NCBI GenBank assembly: GCA_964369725.1
Contig: CAYJGC010000006.1
Location: 1-52,813, forward strand
Source: Paraeggerthella sp964369725
Lineage (GTDB): Bacteria > Actinomycetota > Coriobacteriia > Coriobacteriales > Eggerthellaceae
DNA: 52,813 bases
Direction of reading: 5' to 3'
The notes below the pieces were generated by a model. That model saw only the letters and a program-made list of their open reading frames with translations, had not been told where the DNA came from and ran no database searches. Shown here one piece after another: positions 7,028 to 14,995 of this stretch; the stretch's first letter is position 1, and each line of letters opens with the position of its first letter. Position numbers and translations under genes: made by a program.

Positions 7028-8548
7028 ATGCACGAGAATGAATCTAATATTTCACCCAGCCAAAACAATGAGCACAGCAATTCTTACCGTGAGTATTTAG
7101 GACGTGCCAAAGAAGCCTGCATTGAGGGAGACATGCTTTTAGGCATGCATTTGTATCTTGCTGCTTTTGAGCGTGCACAGCTTCCTGACGGATCTAAGCC
7201 AGACGAAGCTGCACTTGATGGATTGAAAGAAGCATGGGCGCTTGCCGTTAAGCTTAAAGAACGCTCTATTGCTGAATATGTTTTTGAGCGTCTTGAGCCC
7301 TATTTAACGCAAGATGAAATTGAGACAAGTGCGCAGCTTTTGCAAAATCTCACCATTGACAAGCTCTCAGAATCAGGTTTACCTCAGGCTGCCCTTGAGG
7401 GAATCAAGAGCATTATATCCCAAGAAGGGGAGGGCTTCCAGGGCGCTCACTTCATGCAGGTGAACGAAAATTCATTCGATGATAACATCTTTAAAGCGTT
7501 TCTTGATAAGGTACCCGGCATCCAAAACGGTGAAGTTGTCTTGAAAGACAAAAATGACCTGAATGCGGCTAGTGGTGCCTCTTCTGCTTCTTCAACAAAG
7601 GATACTGAAAAGACAGCCGCGGAAGTTTTAACGTATAAGGAACTAACAGGGTTTGATAAGACCATTGCAACTATGCGTGACTACGGAATCGGGGTGCAGG
7701 ACGACCCTGAATTTAAGGAGCTGATTGAACAGCTCAATACGTGCCACGGCTTAGATCGTATGCCTGCTAGCGATGTAATTCTATTCCGCTCTGCTGCTCG
7801 TGAAGATGCCGGTAGATTTGTTGCAGCAACGTTAGGAGAACTTGGGTTGCCCTCAATTCGCATGCGTATGGAAGAAAATATGCAAGGGATGCCGGTTCTT
7901 TGTGTGATGGTTCAGGCAGACAATCAGCCCAAACTCAACATAAAAAAGACCTCCTTCGAGGGCGGCGGTGTATTGATACTTGAGGACCTTGACCTGTGGA
8001 CTACGCCTCTTTTGGATGCACAAAATGATGAGTTAGGAGGCTTTTTGCTTGCAAGCCTTTCACGAGGTGCAAAAGATGCTATTACACTCATTCGTTCAGC
8101 GGTAGAAAACCCTGAAGTGTATGTTTTGGCTTCGGCATCATCCGATAAAGAAATCGACCCATTCTTTTACGACCTGCTTGATCCTTCAACGATAGTTGAT
8201 ATTGACTTGCCAACTGCGTCAGAGCGTGCCGACATTTTAACGGAGCTTTTTGGGAAGCATCCTTCTTTGCGTGGTATTGACCGGGTTACCTTGGTTCGTC
8301 TCACGGCAGAAATGCCTCGCTTTGATATTTACATAGCTGTTCAAGAAGCAGTAGAGCAGGCCTACAGAGAAAGCCTTGCCGCACGTCGTTATTTGCCGGT
8401 TGAAGCCGACAAGTTATTTGAAAAGCTTGCTGCTTACCAGCCTCTTGATTCAGATGAATATCGAGCATTAGAAGAAGCCGTGGTTGATGATTTTAGAAAA
8501 GAACTCGAAAATCTGGAGGATCTTTTGCGGGGAAATGAGAGTAACTAA
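7028..8548 (+). CDS. AAA+-like protein lacking Walker A, with a helical N-terminal region
   Basis: This 506-residue protein has a hydrophilic, helical N-terminal half (about 20-130, TPR-like in pattern) and a C-terminal half with the plan of an AAA+ module. The strand expected to carry Walker A reads 'VILFRSAAREDAGRF' (about 241-255), with no GxxGxGK. A Walker-B-like 'GVLILEDLDLW' (about 316) is kept, followed by a sensor-1-like 'VYVLASASS' and a C-terminal helical lid. It is therefore probably a non-hydrolysing AAA+ homologue. AAAGGAGG lies 6 nt before the ATG. Its stop overlaps the start of the Rrf2 gene (TAATG), so they are translationally coupled. The function is unknown; a scaffolding or regulatory role is inference. 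Confidence 0.65.
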   Translation: MHENESNISPSQNNEHSNSYREYLGRAKEACIEGDMLLGMHLYLAAFERAQLPDGSKPDEAALDGLKEAWALAVKLKERSIAEYVFERLEPYLTQDEIETSAQLLQNLTIDKLSESGLPQAALEGIKSIISQEGEGFQGAHFMQVNENSFDDNIFKAFLDKVPGIQNGEVVLKDKNDLNAASGASSASSTKDTEKTAAEVLTYKELTGFDKTIATMRDYGIGVQDDPEFKELIEQLNTCHGLDRMPASDVILFRSAAREDAGRFVAATLGELGLPSIRMRMEENMQGMPVLCVMVQADNQPKLNIKKTSFEGGGVLILEDLDLWTTPLLDAQNDELGGFLLASLSRGAKDAITLIRSAVENPEVYVLASASSDKEIDPFFYDLLDPSTIVDIDLPTASERADILTELFGKHPSLRGIDRVTLVRLTAEMPRFDIYIAVQEAVEQAYRESLAARRYLPVEADKLFEKLAAYQPLDSDEYRALEEAVVDDFRKELENLEDLLRGNESN

Positions 8549-9012
8549 TGAATATAACGCGACGCTGTGATTATGCGTGTCGAATCTTGCGCGCTGCTTA
8601 TTTGTGCGACACTCCCTACATTTCGGTTGCGCATGTTTCTGAATTAGAAGAAATCCCCTATGCCTTTGCTCGAAGCATTCAGCATGATTTAGTAAAGGCA
8701 GGTTTGCTAAAGACGGTTCGTGGTGCTCACGGCGGTCTTGCGCTTGATTGCGACCCTGAAAAAGTCACCTTGCTTGAGGTGCTTGAGGCTATCCAGGGTG
8801 CAGTCTCTATTTCTCTATGCACTGAAGACTTTGAATGCTGCTCTCATCAAACCAGCTGTGCTTACAATAAATTATGGCAAGGGGCTGATGAGCTCTTTAA
8901 GCACTATCTTGCCTCTATAACGCTCGCAGGTCTTTTTGAGCAAGGAGTTTCTCACCCCTCGATAAATCATGCACTTTCTTTGCGTGAGGAAGCTTCAAAT
9001 CCGTGCGCGTAG
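8548..9012 (+). CDS. Rrf2-family transcriptional regulator with iron-sulfur-type cysteines
   Basis: This 154-residue protein has the Rrf2 plan: a winged helix beginning 'MNITRRCDYACRILRAA', a recognition segment 'EIPYAFARSIQHDLVKAGL', the wing 'RGAHGGLAL' and a cysteine loop. The loop has C-x5-C-C-x5-C at about 91-104, matching the three-cysteine spacing of IscR and NsrR, which bind 2Fe-2S or 4Fe-4S clusters. It is likely a redox, nitric oxide or iron-sulfur sensor. It overlaps the preceding AAA+-like gene by one base and the following glycosylase gene by 10 bp. No isc, suf or nitrosative-stress gene lies next to it, so its targets are unknown. Confidence 0.88.
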   Translation: MNITRRCDYACRILRAAYLCDTPYISVAHVSELEEIPYAFARSIQHDLVKAGLLKTVRGAHGGLALDCDPEKVTLLEVLEAIQGAVSISLCTEDFECCSHQTSCAYNKLWQGADELFKHYLASITLAGLFEQGVSHPSINHALSLREEASNPCA

Positions 9013-9881
9013 AATGTTCTCACCAGAGTGTATGGCCAGAAGAAATGCTGACGCAAGAAGATTTTGTTGCCAAGGTTAGTGCCGAAGGCGCGCGTTTGTA
9101 CCGAGAGTTGCCATGGCGCAATATTGATGACCCGTATGCTGTATTAGTCTCGGAAGTTATGCTGCAGCAAACGCAGGTTTCGCGCGTTTTGAATTACTGG
9201 GATCGCTGGATGAAACTATTCCCTACGTTAGATGCCCTTGCTGCTGCAGATACGGCCATGGTTCTTGAACAATGGCAGGGTCTTGGGTATAACCGTCGTG
9301 CGCTTTCGTTAAAGAAAACCGCAGAAGCTTGTGCTGCTAACCATAAAGGTTTGCTACCTGCAACATGTGAAGAGCTTCTCATGTTGCCAGGAATTGGCCC
9401 AGCTACAGCAGCCGGGGTGCTTTCGTTTGCTTGGGATAAGCCATCGGTGTACCTTGAAACCAACGTGCGCACTGTTTTTTTGCACGAATTGTTCCCCGAA
9501 CATAAAAAGGTTCCCGACAAAGTGCTTATTCCTCTTGTGCAGGCAACCTGTCCTCAAGTTGGTGCGCGTCAATGGTATTACGCTTTGCTTGATTATGGGT
9601 TTCATCTTAAATCGCTTGTGATAAATCCCTCACGACGGAGTGCCCATTATGCACGCCAGTCTATGTTTGAAGGTTCTCGAAGGCAAAAAAGGGCAGAGAT
9701 AGTTCGCCTTGTTTTAGCGAATTCTCGCATAGAAAAAGAGACACTCTTAGCTAATCTCAATACGTTTGAGCTGTCTCACGGGCGTAGTGAAGTTGATTCA
9801 AAGCTCTTCGACTCTATCGTCAAAGAGCTGGTGGCAGAAGGGTTTTTCCACCACCAGGACAATCTTTACTTTATGGGGTAG
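9003..9881 (+). CDS. MutY/Nth-family HhH-GPD DNA glycosylase without an iron-sulfur cluster
   Basis: This 292-residue protein resembles adenine DNA glycosylases that excise A opposite 8-oxoG. It has 'LPWR' near the N-terminus, 'SEVMLQQTQVSRV' (catalytic Glu, about 50), and the helix-hairpin-helix 'LPGIGPATAAGV' (about 127). Two things are odd. The conserved Asp of the 'LDxNV' motif is Glu ('YLETNVRTV', about 152). The four-cysteine cluster loop is absent: the region 'GFHLKSLVINPSRRSAHY' has no cysteine. Cluster-free MutY proteins are known from anaerobes and lactic acid bacteria. The GTG start overlaps the Rrf2 gene; an ATG at 9045 (M15) is an alternative. The 3' end overlaps convergent pheA by 16 bp. 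It may be a glycosylase with altered specificity. Confidence 0.75.
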   Translation: MRVECSHQSVWPEEMLTQEDFVAKVSAEGARLYRELPWRNIDDPYAVLVSEVMLQQTQVSRVLNYWDRWMKLFPTLDALAAADTAMVLEQWQGLGYNRRALSLKKTAEACAANHKGLLPATCEELLMLPGIGPATAAGVLSFAWDKPSVYLETNVRTVFLHELFPEHKKVPDKVLIPLVQATCPQVGARQWYYALLDYGFHLKSLVINPSRRSAHYARQSMFEGSRRQKRAEIVRLVLANSRIEKETLLANLNTFELSHGRSEVDSKLFDSIVKELVAEGFFHHQDNLYFMG

Positions 9882-10717
9882 CTGCCCAGAACTTTGACCT
9901 CGCGTAGTTTGAGACGAAGGCAATTAAGAGCAGTTTGTACCGTAAGGGCGTTCACGTCATCCATAAACTCAATAAAGAACATGTAGTCTCCGAGTGCCTG
10001 TTTGGTCGGGCGAGATTGCACCATCGTAAGGTTAATATTTGCATAGGCAAATTCGGACAAAATCATGTTAAGCGTACCAGCTTTGTCAGCCTGCAAAAAC
10101 AGGGCAAGCGAAGTTTTGTAGCGCTGACCTTTAAAGACTGGAGCGTGCCCCTGGCGTCCTATAAGCGCAAATGAAGTTTGGTTTCCAAAATGATCTTCAA
10201 TGCTTTGTTCAACAACTTTCGCGCCGTAAATAGTAGCTGCAAACGCATTTCCGATACCGGCTACGCTGGGGTTTTCCATAGCGAGGCGTGCGCTTTCGGC
10301 GGTCGAAGAGCTAGTCACTAATGTGCGTCCAGGTAAGTGCTCTGCTAAATAGCGACGACACTGTGCGAGACCTTGAGCATGAGATGCGACCGTGGTGATG
10401 TCTTGAAGGTTTGCGTCGGGGTGCGTGATAAGACTGTGGTGGATATCCAAAACTTCTTCACCAAGAATAATAGCAGAGCTTTTGAAGGCAAAGTTATCAA
10501 GCGTGGCGGTAACCACTCCCTCAAGTGAGTTCTCTTTAGCTACCACGCCATATTCGCATTTTCCTCGGTCAACGCAGTCGAAAACTTCATCGAACGAACT
10601 GCACTCCAAAAGACGAGGTTCTTCAATTCCGAGACGTTTAGCAAAGGTGCGTGTTGCTTCATCTGAATACGTGCCTGCAGGCCCTAAAAAAGCAAAAGTA
10701 GTTTGAGGTGAAACCAT
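9866..10717 (-). CDS. pheA: Prephenate dehydratase with ACT domain
   Basis: The enzyme converts prephenate to phenylpyruvate for phenylalanine synthesis. The 283-residue protein has the usual monofunctional plan without chorismate mutase: 'FLGPAGTYSDEA' at the N-terminus, 'VVAKENSLEGVV' (about 58), 'GIGNAFAATIYG' (about 153) and a C-terminal ACT domain with the phenylalanine-binding 'QSRPTKQALGDY' (ESRP in most homologues). The hallmark catalytic TRF motif reads 'NQTSFALIG': the Thr and Phe are kept but the Arg is Ser. AAGGAA lies 7 nt before the ATG. It is a single gene with its own promoter; no other aromatic pathway gene is in view. Confidence 0.9.
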   Translation of the reverse strand: MVSPQTTFAFLGPAGTYSDEATRTFAKRLGIEEPRLLECSSFDEVFDCVDRGKCEYGVVAKENSLEGVVTATLDNFAFKSSAIILGEEVLDIHHSLITHPDANLQDITTVASHAQGLAQCRRYLAEHLPGRTLVTSSSTAESARLAMENPSVAGIGNAFAATIYGAKVVEQSIEDHFGNQTSFALIGRQGHAPVFKGQRYKTSLALFLQADKAGTLNMILSEFAYANINLTMVQSRPTKQALGDYMFFIEFMDDVNALTVQTALNCLRLKLREVKVLGSYPIK

Positions 10718-10759
10718 AAAAATTTCCTTAAAAATGTACTCATAAATATGTCGTTAGCT

Positions 10760-10789
10760 ATCATACCTGTTTGTCGGCAATCTAGTAAA
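10760..10789 (-). promoter_or_regulatory. Likely pheA promoter
   Basis: On the minus strand TTTACT (10789-10784) and TATGAT (10765-10760) are separated by 18 bp, placing the transcript start about 36 nt before the pheA ATG. Confidence 0.45.
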
Positions 10790-10969
10790 TGGAATGATAA
10801 AAGTAAAAGACATTACCTTATTGTTTAAAATGGAGGAAAGTATTGCTTTTGTGCGCTTGCATAATTTTAGTAGGATTAGCAGTAAAAGTGTATGTTTTGT
10901 AAAATTTGAGCTCATTGTATGCATAGAATTTGTTACGACTAAAACACCCCGTAACATTTTTTAACCACT

Positions 10970-10993
10970 CGCGAAGCGTGAATGCCGTTCGCG
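10970..10993. promoter_or_regulatory. Inverted repeat upstream of the hydrogenase operon
   Basis: CGCGAA and TTCGCG form 6-bp arms around a 12-nt spacer, about 85 bp before the hydrogenase small-subunit start. A second weak inverted repeat, GTTAC/GTAAC, lies at about 10932-10955. Both may bind a regulator. TATAAG at 11045-11050 could be the -10, but no matching -35 is seen. Nothing else is recognisable in the 360 bp between pheA and the hydrogenase. Confidence 0.3.
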
Positions 10994-11076
10994 TTCTTGT
11001 TGCAGTTGTGTTGCAAATATGGAGGAAAATGCCTCAAAGGTAAGTATAAGACGAGAACACCTGAGGAGGTGTGCAC

Positions 11077-12285
11077 ATGGGAAAAGAGGCCACAGTATCT
11101 AACTTCCAAGATATGTTGGATGCTCGAGGAGTAAGTCGTCGTGACTTTATGAAGCTTTGCGGTACAGTTGCTGCTGCTGCTGGATTGTCGCAGCTTGCTG
11201 CTCCACAAGTAGCTCTGGCGCTCGAAGAATCCGTGATTGGTGCTAAAGAAGGAAATCTCTTTCCGGTTATCTGGATTGAGGCTGCATCATGTACGGGTTG
11301 TACGGAATCATTCGCGCAGGTGGAAACTCCTGACGCGGCAACTGTTGTTCTTGAGATGATTTCACTTAACTACAGTGAAACGCTCGCAGCGGCTGCTGGT
11401 CATTCCGTAGAAGAGGCTAAAGCTCAAACTATCGCAGCGGGAAATTACATCTTGGTGTATGAAGGCGCTGTACAAAAGGGCTGGGACGGAAATGCGCTTC
11501 GCGTAGCAGAGCATACCGGCTTGCATATTCTTGAAGAGGCTGCAGCGAGCGCAAATGCTATTGTTGCATTGGGCTCTTGTGCGGTTAATGGTGGTTGGAT
11601 GGGGGCTACACCAAACGTTTCAAACGCTTTGGGTGTACAGCAGTATTTGAGTGAAGTTGGAATTGAAACTCCTGTTGTAAATGTTCCTGGATGTCCCGCA
11701 AACCCCGAATGGCTTGTAGCTGTTTTGGTGAGCGTACTTAACTTGGGCGTTTTGCCAGAACTAACACGTGAGAATAAGCCAGCAGGTATTTTTGGTCAGA
11801 GCATTCATGACAACTGTGAGCGCCGCGGACACTTCGAGAACGGTGAATTCGTATATGAATTCGGTTCAGAAGAAGAAGCTAAGGGCTACTGCTTGTATCC
11901 AATGGGTTGTCGCGGCCCTCAGACCATGGCTAACTGCGGTGTTACTTTGTGGAACAACCGTCGTAGCTGGTGTGTTCAGGCAGGTTCACCTTGTATTGGC
12001 TGCTGCGAAGCTAACCCTATGAATCCAGCTCAAAACTGGGTTGAGTGCAACACGCCATTCTACAGCCGTCACCGTGATTTGCGCATTGGTGATTGGGTAT
12101 TGCAGCCTACCGTAATTGGCTTGGGTGTTACGGGCATCTTAGCTGCTGCTCTTGTAGTACATGGTTTTGGTATGAAGGTAACTGGCCGTACGAACGGTGG
12201 CGCTGACTTTGAGAAGAAGCGCGCATGGGATGAGAAGCATCCTGATCGTTCTATCGGACAGTATGATGATAAGGAAGGGAGGTAA
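11077..12285 (+). CDS. hyaA: [NiFe]-hydrogenase small subunit, Tat-exported, membrane-anchored
   Basis: This electron-transfer subunit of a group 1 uptake hydrogenase has 402 residues. A Tat signal ('SRRDFMKLCG', then an Ala-rich stretch ending about 48) sends the folded dimer outside. Iron-sulfur ligands follow: 'CTGCTES' (about 71), 'GSCAVNGGW', 'PGCPANP', and the distal and medial set 'GCRGPQTMANCGV', 'WCVQAGSPCIGCCE'. The proximal motif is CTGC, without the extra cysteines of oxygen-tolerant enzymes, so the enzyme is probably oxygen-sensitive. A C-terminal helix ('VIGLGVTGILAAALVV') anchors it beside the cytochrome b. GAGGAGGT lies 6 nt before the ATG; the upstream in-frame GTG at 11071 is too close to it. 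The large subunit follows after 6 bp. Confidence 0.95.
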   Translation: MGKEATVSNFQDMLDARGVSRRDFMKLCGTVAAAAGLSQLAAPQVALALEESVIGAKEGNLFPVIWIEAASCTGCTESFAQVETPDAATVVLEMISLNYSETLAAAAGHSVEEAKAQTIAAGNYILVYEGAVQKGWDGNALRVAEHTGLHILEEAAASANAIVALGSCAVNGGWMGATPNVSNALGVQQYLSEVGIETPVVNVPGCPANPEWLVAVLVSVLNLGVLPELTRENKPAGIFGQSIHDNCERRGHFENGEFVYEFGSEEEAKGYCLYPMGCRGPQTMANCGVTLWNNRRSWCVQAGSPCIGCCEANPMNPAQNWVECNTPFYSRHRDLRIGDWVLQPTVIGLGVTGILAAALVVHGFGMKVTGRTNGGADFEKKRAWDEKHPDRSIGQYDDKEGR

Positions 12286-12291
12286 TCCCGA

Positions 12292-13938
12292 ATGACACGT
12301 TCAGTAATTGACCCAATAACTCGCATCGAAGGACATCTTCGCGTAGAGATGGAAGTAACTGATGGCAAGGTATCTGATGCTTGGGTATCTGGTGGCTGCT
12401 TCCGTGGCATGGAGCTTGCGGTAGAAAAGCGCACTCCTGAAGATGCCGCACAAATGGTTCAGCGTATCTGTGGTGTTTGCCCTGTTTCACATGCGCATGC
12501 ATCTACTATTGCTGCTGAAAAAGCTTACGGCATTGCTATTCCTAACAATGCTCGTATTATTCGTAACATGATTGAGGGCGCTCAGTTCTTGCACAGCCAT
12601 ATTTTGTGGTTCTACAACCTATGTGCTCTTGACTACGTTAATCCTCTCAATGCACTAAAGGCAAATGCTGCTGATGCTTATGATTTGGCTCAAGCAGCTG
12701 GTACGTCTATCAATAGCGACTTTAATATGTTGATGGATCGCCTTACTAAGTTTGCAGAAAATGGACAGCTTTCAATCTTCTCCGGTAACTGGTTTGGTGC
12801 AGAAGAAGGCACTGCTTACAAGTTGCCACCAGAGCTTGACCTTATCTGCACGGCTCATTATCTTGAAGCTTTGAAAATGCAGGCAAGGGCTTCTGAGGTT
12901 GCAGCGCTTTTGGGCGGCAAGATGCCACACGTTATGACCATTATTCCTGGTGGTACTTGCTTTGTTCCTACCGAGCAAAAGCTTGACGAATTGGTATCTC
13001 TGTGTGATGAGATTTACAACTGGGTTGAATCAACAATGATTCAAGACACGTTGGCTATTGCGCCATTCTACATCGATGCACTTAACTTTGGTAAGGGTTG
13101 CGGCCGTTACATTTCATGGGGTGTATTTGAGAATGCAAGCATGGAGATGAGCGAGCGCTACTTGCCAAGTGGTGTTGTTGATGACAACTTGAAGCTCTCT
13201 GAGGTTGAAGAAAGCCTCATCACCGAATACATGGGTAGCTCGTGGTATAAGGGTGAAGACACCTACACCTCACCTTACTTCGTAACCGAACCTGAGTTCA
13301 CTGAGTACAACGTTGAAGATCGTTACACGTGGGTTAAGGCACCTGCTTATGATGGTAAACCTTACGAGGCTGGTGGATTGTCCCGCGTATTGGCTGCTTA
13401 TTTGCGCGGCAACACGTTCATCCAGGATCAGGTTGATGGATTACTTGAGGCACTTGGTGCTCCTGGACAGATTGGTGTTGCTCAGTCAACGCTTGGTCGT
13501 ACAGCAGTTCGTCAAATCGAATCTCTCTACATTGCTGGCCTTATGAAAGAGTGGGCTCAGGAACTTATTGAGGCTATCAAGGGTGGCGACTCTACGTACT
13601 TTACTCCAGCTACTACTGACACGGGTGCAGGCACCGGTTTCTGGGAAGCTCCTCGCGGCGCTCTTTACCATAGTGAGAATGTTGTTGATGGTAAGATTGA
13701 TGGCTATCAGATTATTATTCCTACTACGTGGAACTTGGCACCTAAGAACGCAGAGGGCGTAAGCGGTCCTATCGAGCAGGCTCTTATTGGCAATCCTGTT
13801 GGCGATATCGAGATGCCTATCAACGCACTACGTACGGTTCATAGCTTCGACCCTTGTGTGGCATGTGCGGTTCATATTACCGAGCCTGCTACGGGTAAGA
13901 CGTTTGAGACGGTTACGAGCCCTTGGGGGGTGAAGTAA
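12292..13938 (+). CDS. hyaB: [NiFe]-hydrogenase large (catalytic) subunit
   Basis: This is the NiFe active-site subunit, 548 residues. The ligand motifs are 'RICGVCPVSHAHAS' (L1, about 58) and 'DPCVACAVH' (L2, about 520-528). A 20-residue tail follows the L2 histidine; this is the C-terminal extension removed by a maturation protease once nickel is in, and such a protease is encoded at 16904-17458. 'DPITRIEGH' near the N-terminus is the family start motif. The protein has no export signal and travels with the small subunit. It sits in a three-gene operon with the small subunit and cytochrome b. The hyp genes for cofactor assembly are not in this window. Confidence 0.96.
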   Translation: MTRSVIDPITRIEGHLRVEMEVTDGKVSDAWVSGGCFRGMELAVEKRTPEDAAQMVQRICGVCPVSHAHASTIAAEKAYGIAIPNNARIIRNMIEGAQFLHSHILWFYNLCALDYVNPLNALKANAADAYDLAQAAGTSINSDFNMLMDRLTKFAENGQLSIFSGNWFGAEEGTAYKLPPELDLICTAHYLEALKMQARASEVAALLGGKMPHVMTIIPGGTCFVPTEQKLDELVSLCDEIYNWVESTMIQDTLAIAPFYIDALNFGKGCGRYISWGVFENASMEMSERYLPSGVVDDNLKLSEVEESLITEYMGSSWYKGEDTYTSPYFVTEPEFTEYNVEDRYTWVKAPAYDGKPYEAGGLSRVLAAYLRGNTFIQDQVDGLLEALGAPGQIGVAQSTLGRTAVRQIESLYIAGLMKEWAQELIEAIKGGDSTYFTPATTDTGAGTGFWEAPRGALYHSENVVDGKIDGYQIIIPTTWNLAPKNAEGVSGPIEQALIGNPVGDIEMPINALRTVHSFDPCVACAVHITEPATGKTFETVTSPWGVK

Positions 13939-13939
13939 T

Positions 13940-14632
13940 ATGGCACATTTAGCTCATTACCGTGAGGCGCATCCAGTACCTTTTGTTATTACTCACTGGA
14001 TTAACCTTATCGCAATGATTCTTTTGATTGTCACCGGTTTCTGTATCCACTTCCCATTCTTGCCTTTGATTATGGGTATTGCTCGAGGAGTACACATCTT
14101 CTTCGGCTTTGTTTTGGTTATCAACTGCGTAATTCGTATTCTTTTAGCGTTTGTTGTAAAGTCTGCTCCTACGGGTGGTACGCGTCAGATGGTGTCCGAC
14201 TACAAAACTTGGTTGCCACAGGCTGACAACCGCCATCAGTTGGGTGCTTGGATTAAGTACTACTTGTTCTTGAAGAAAGACCATCCTTTGAGTGCAAAGC
14301 TTGGTGTTCCGCAAAAGATGAGCTACTTGCTTATTCCTTTGTTGATTCTTGTTATGTTCTACACAGGTTTGGCATTGTGGGCTCCTACCATGAACGCAGG
14401 CTTCATTGCAGCTGGTGTTGATGCAGTAGGCGGACCAATGAACATGCGCATCATTCATTACTTCTTGATGTATGTATTCATCTGCTTCATGCTTGTCCAT
14501 ATCTACATGGCTAATATTGAAGGTCTTGCTCCTGCTAAGTTGATGTTCTGTCATAAAGAACACGGTGGCTTGCTATACGATCCTGAGAAGCACACTATCG
14601 TAGGCGAAGACAATATGAATCACGGAAAATAA
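13940..14632 (+). CDS. hyaC: Hydrogenase cytochrome b subunit (HyaC-like)
   Basis: This membrane subunit passes electrons from the hydrogenase to the quinone pool. It has 230 residues with four hydrophobic helices (about 20-40, 50-75, 130-150 and 175-200). Candidate haem-ligand histidines are in 'ITHWINLI', 'GVHIFFG', 'IIHYFLMY' and 'LVHIYMAN', consistent with a di-haem b-type cytochrome. It starts one base after the large-subunit stop, with a G-rich site just upstream, and is followed at once by a strong terminator, which closes the structural operon. Confidence 0.92.
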   Translation: MAHLAHYREAHPVPFVITHWINLIAMILLIVTGFCIHFPFLPLIMGIARGVHIFFGFVLVINCVIRILLAFVVKSAPTGGTRQMVSDYKTWLPQADNRHQLGAWIKYYLFLKKDHPLSAKLGVPQKMSYLLIPLLILVMFYTGLALWAPTMNAGFIAAGVDAVGGPMNMRIIHYFLMYVFICFMLVHIYMANIEGLAPAKLMFCHKEHGGLLYDPEKHTIVGEDNMNHGK

Positions 14633-14666
14633 CTTTCTTTATTGAGTTACATCCATAATGAATGTA

Positions 14667-14697
14667 CCCCTCAAATGGAAACATTTGGGGGGTTTTT
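14667..14697 (+). terminator. Terminator of the hydrogenase structural operon
   Basis: An 11-bp stem (14667-14677 with 14682-14692, one G-T pair) with a GAAA loop is followed by TTTTT. Confidence 0.9.
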
Positions 14698-14995
14698 GCT
14701 TATTGGACACAAGGCGTGCTCGATAAGTCTAGTGCTTACCAAAAACCAAAATGGTAACAAAATAGACGAGATTTTTAGATGCAGACACGTAGGTATATTT
14801 AGTATTTTCCTAAGCGTTTTGCGAGAGCTAGTTCAACAAGGTTTCTTTTTAAGATTACCTTTCGCCTTTAATACGCTCCTTTTATATTTAGAGAGCAACG
14901 GCAAGCGGTGGAAAATTCTATGTCAAAAAATTTTTGTAGATAATTGCTTGCAAGCTGGGTATAATACGCGCTTTATATAAAAAGGAGGGAAGTAA
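14698..14995. other. Intergenic leader of the MFS transporter gene
   Basis: No gene is recognised. A 112-codon frame crosses the upstream terminator and looks spurious. TATAAT at 14960-14965 is a good -10 for the transporter gene at 14996, although its -35 is unclear (TTGTAG at 14935, spacing 19). AAAGGAGG precedes the start. Confidence 0.5.

Noticed and set aside
14642..14980. 112-codon plus-strand frame after the hydrogenase operon
   Set aside because: It reads through the hydrogenase terminator and the -10 of the next gene; composition is not protein-like.
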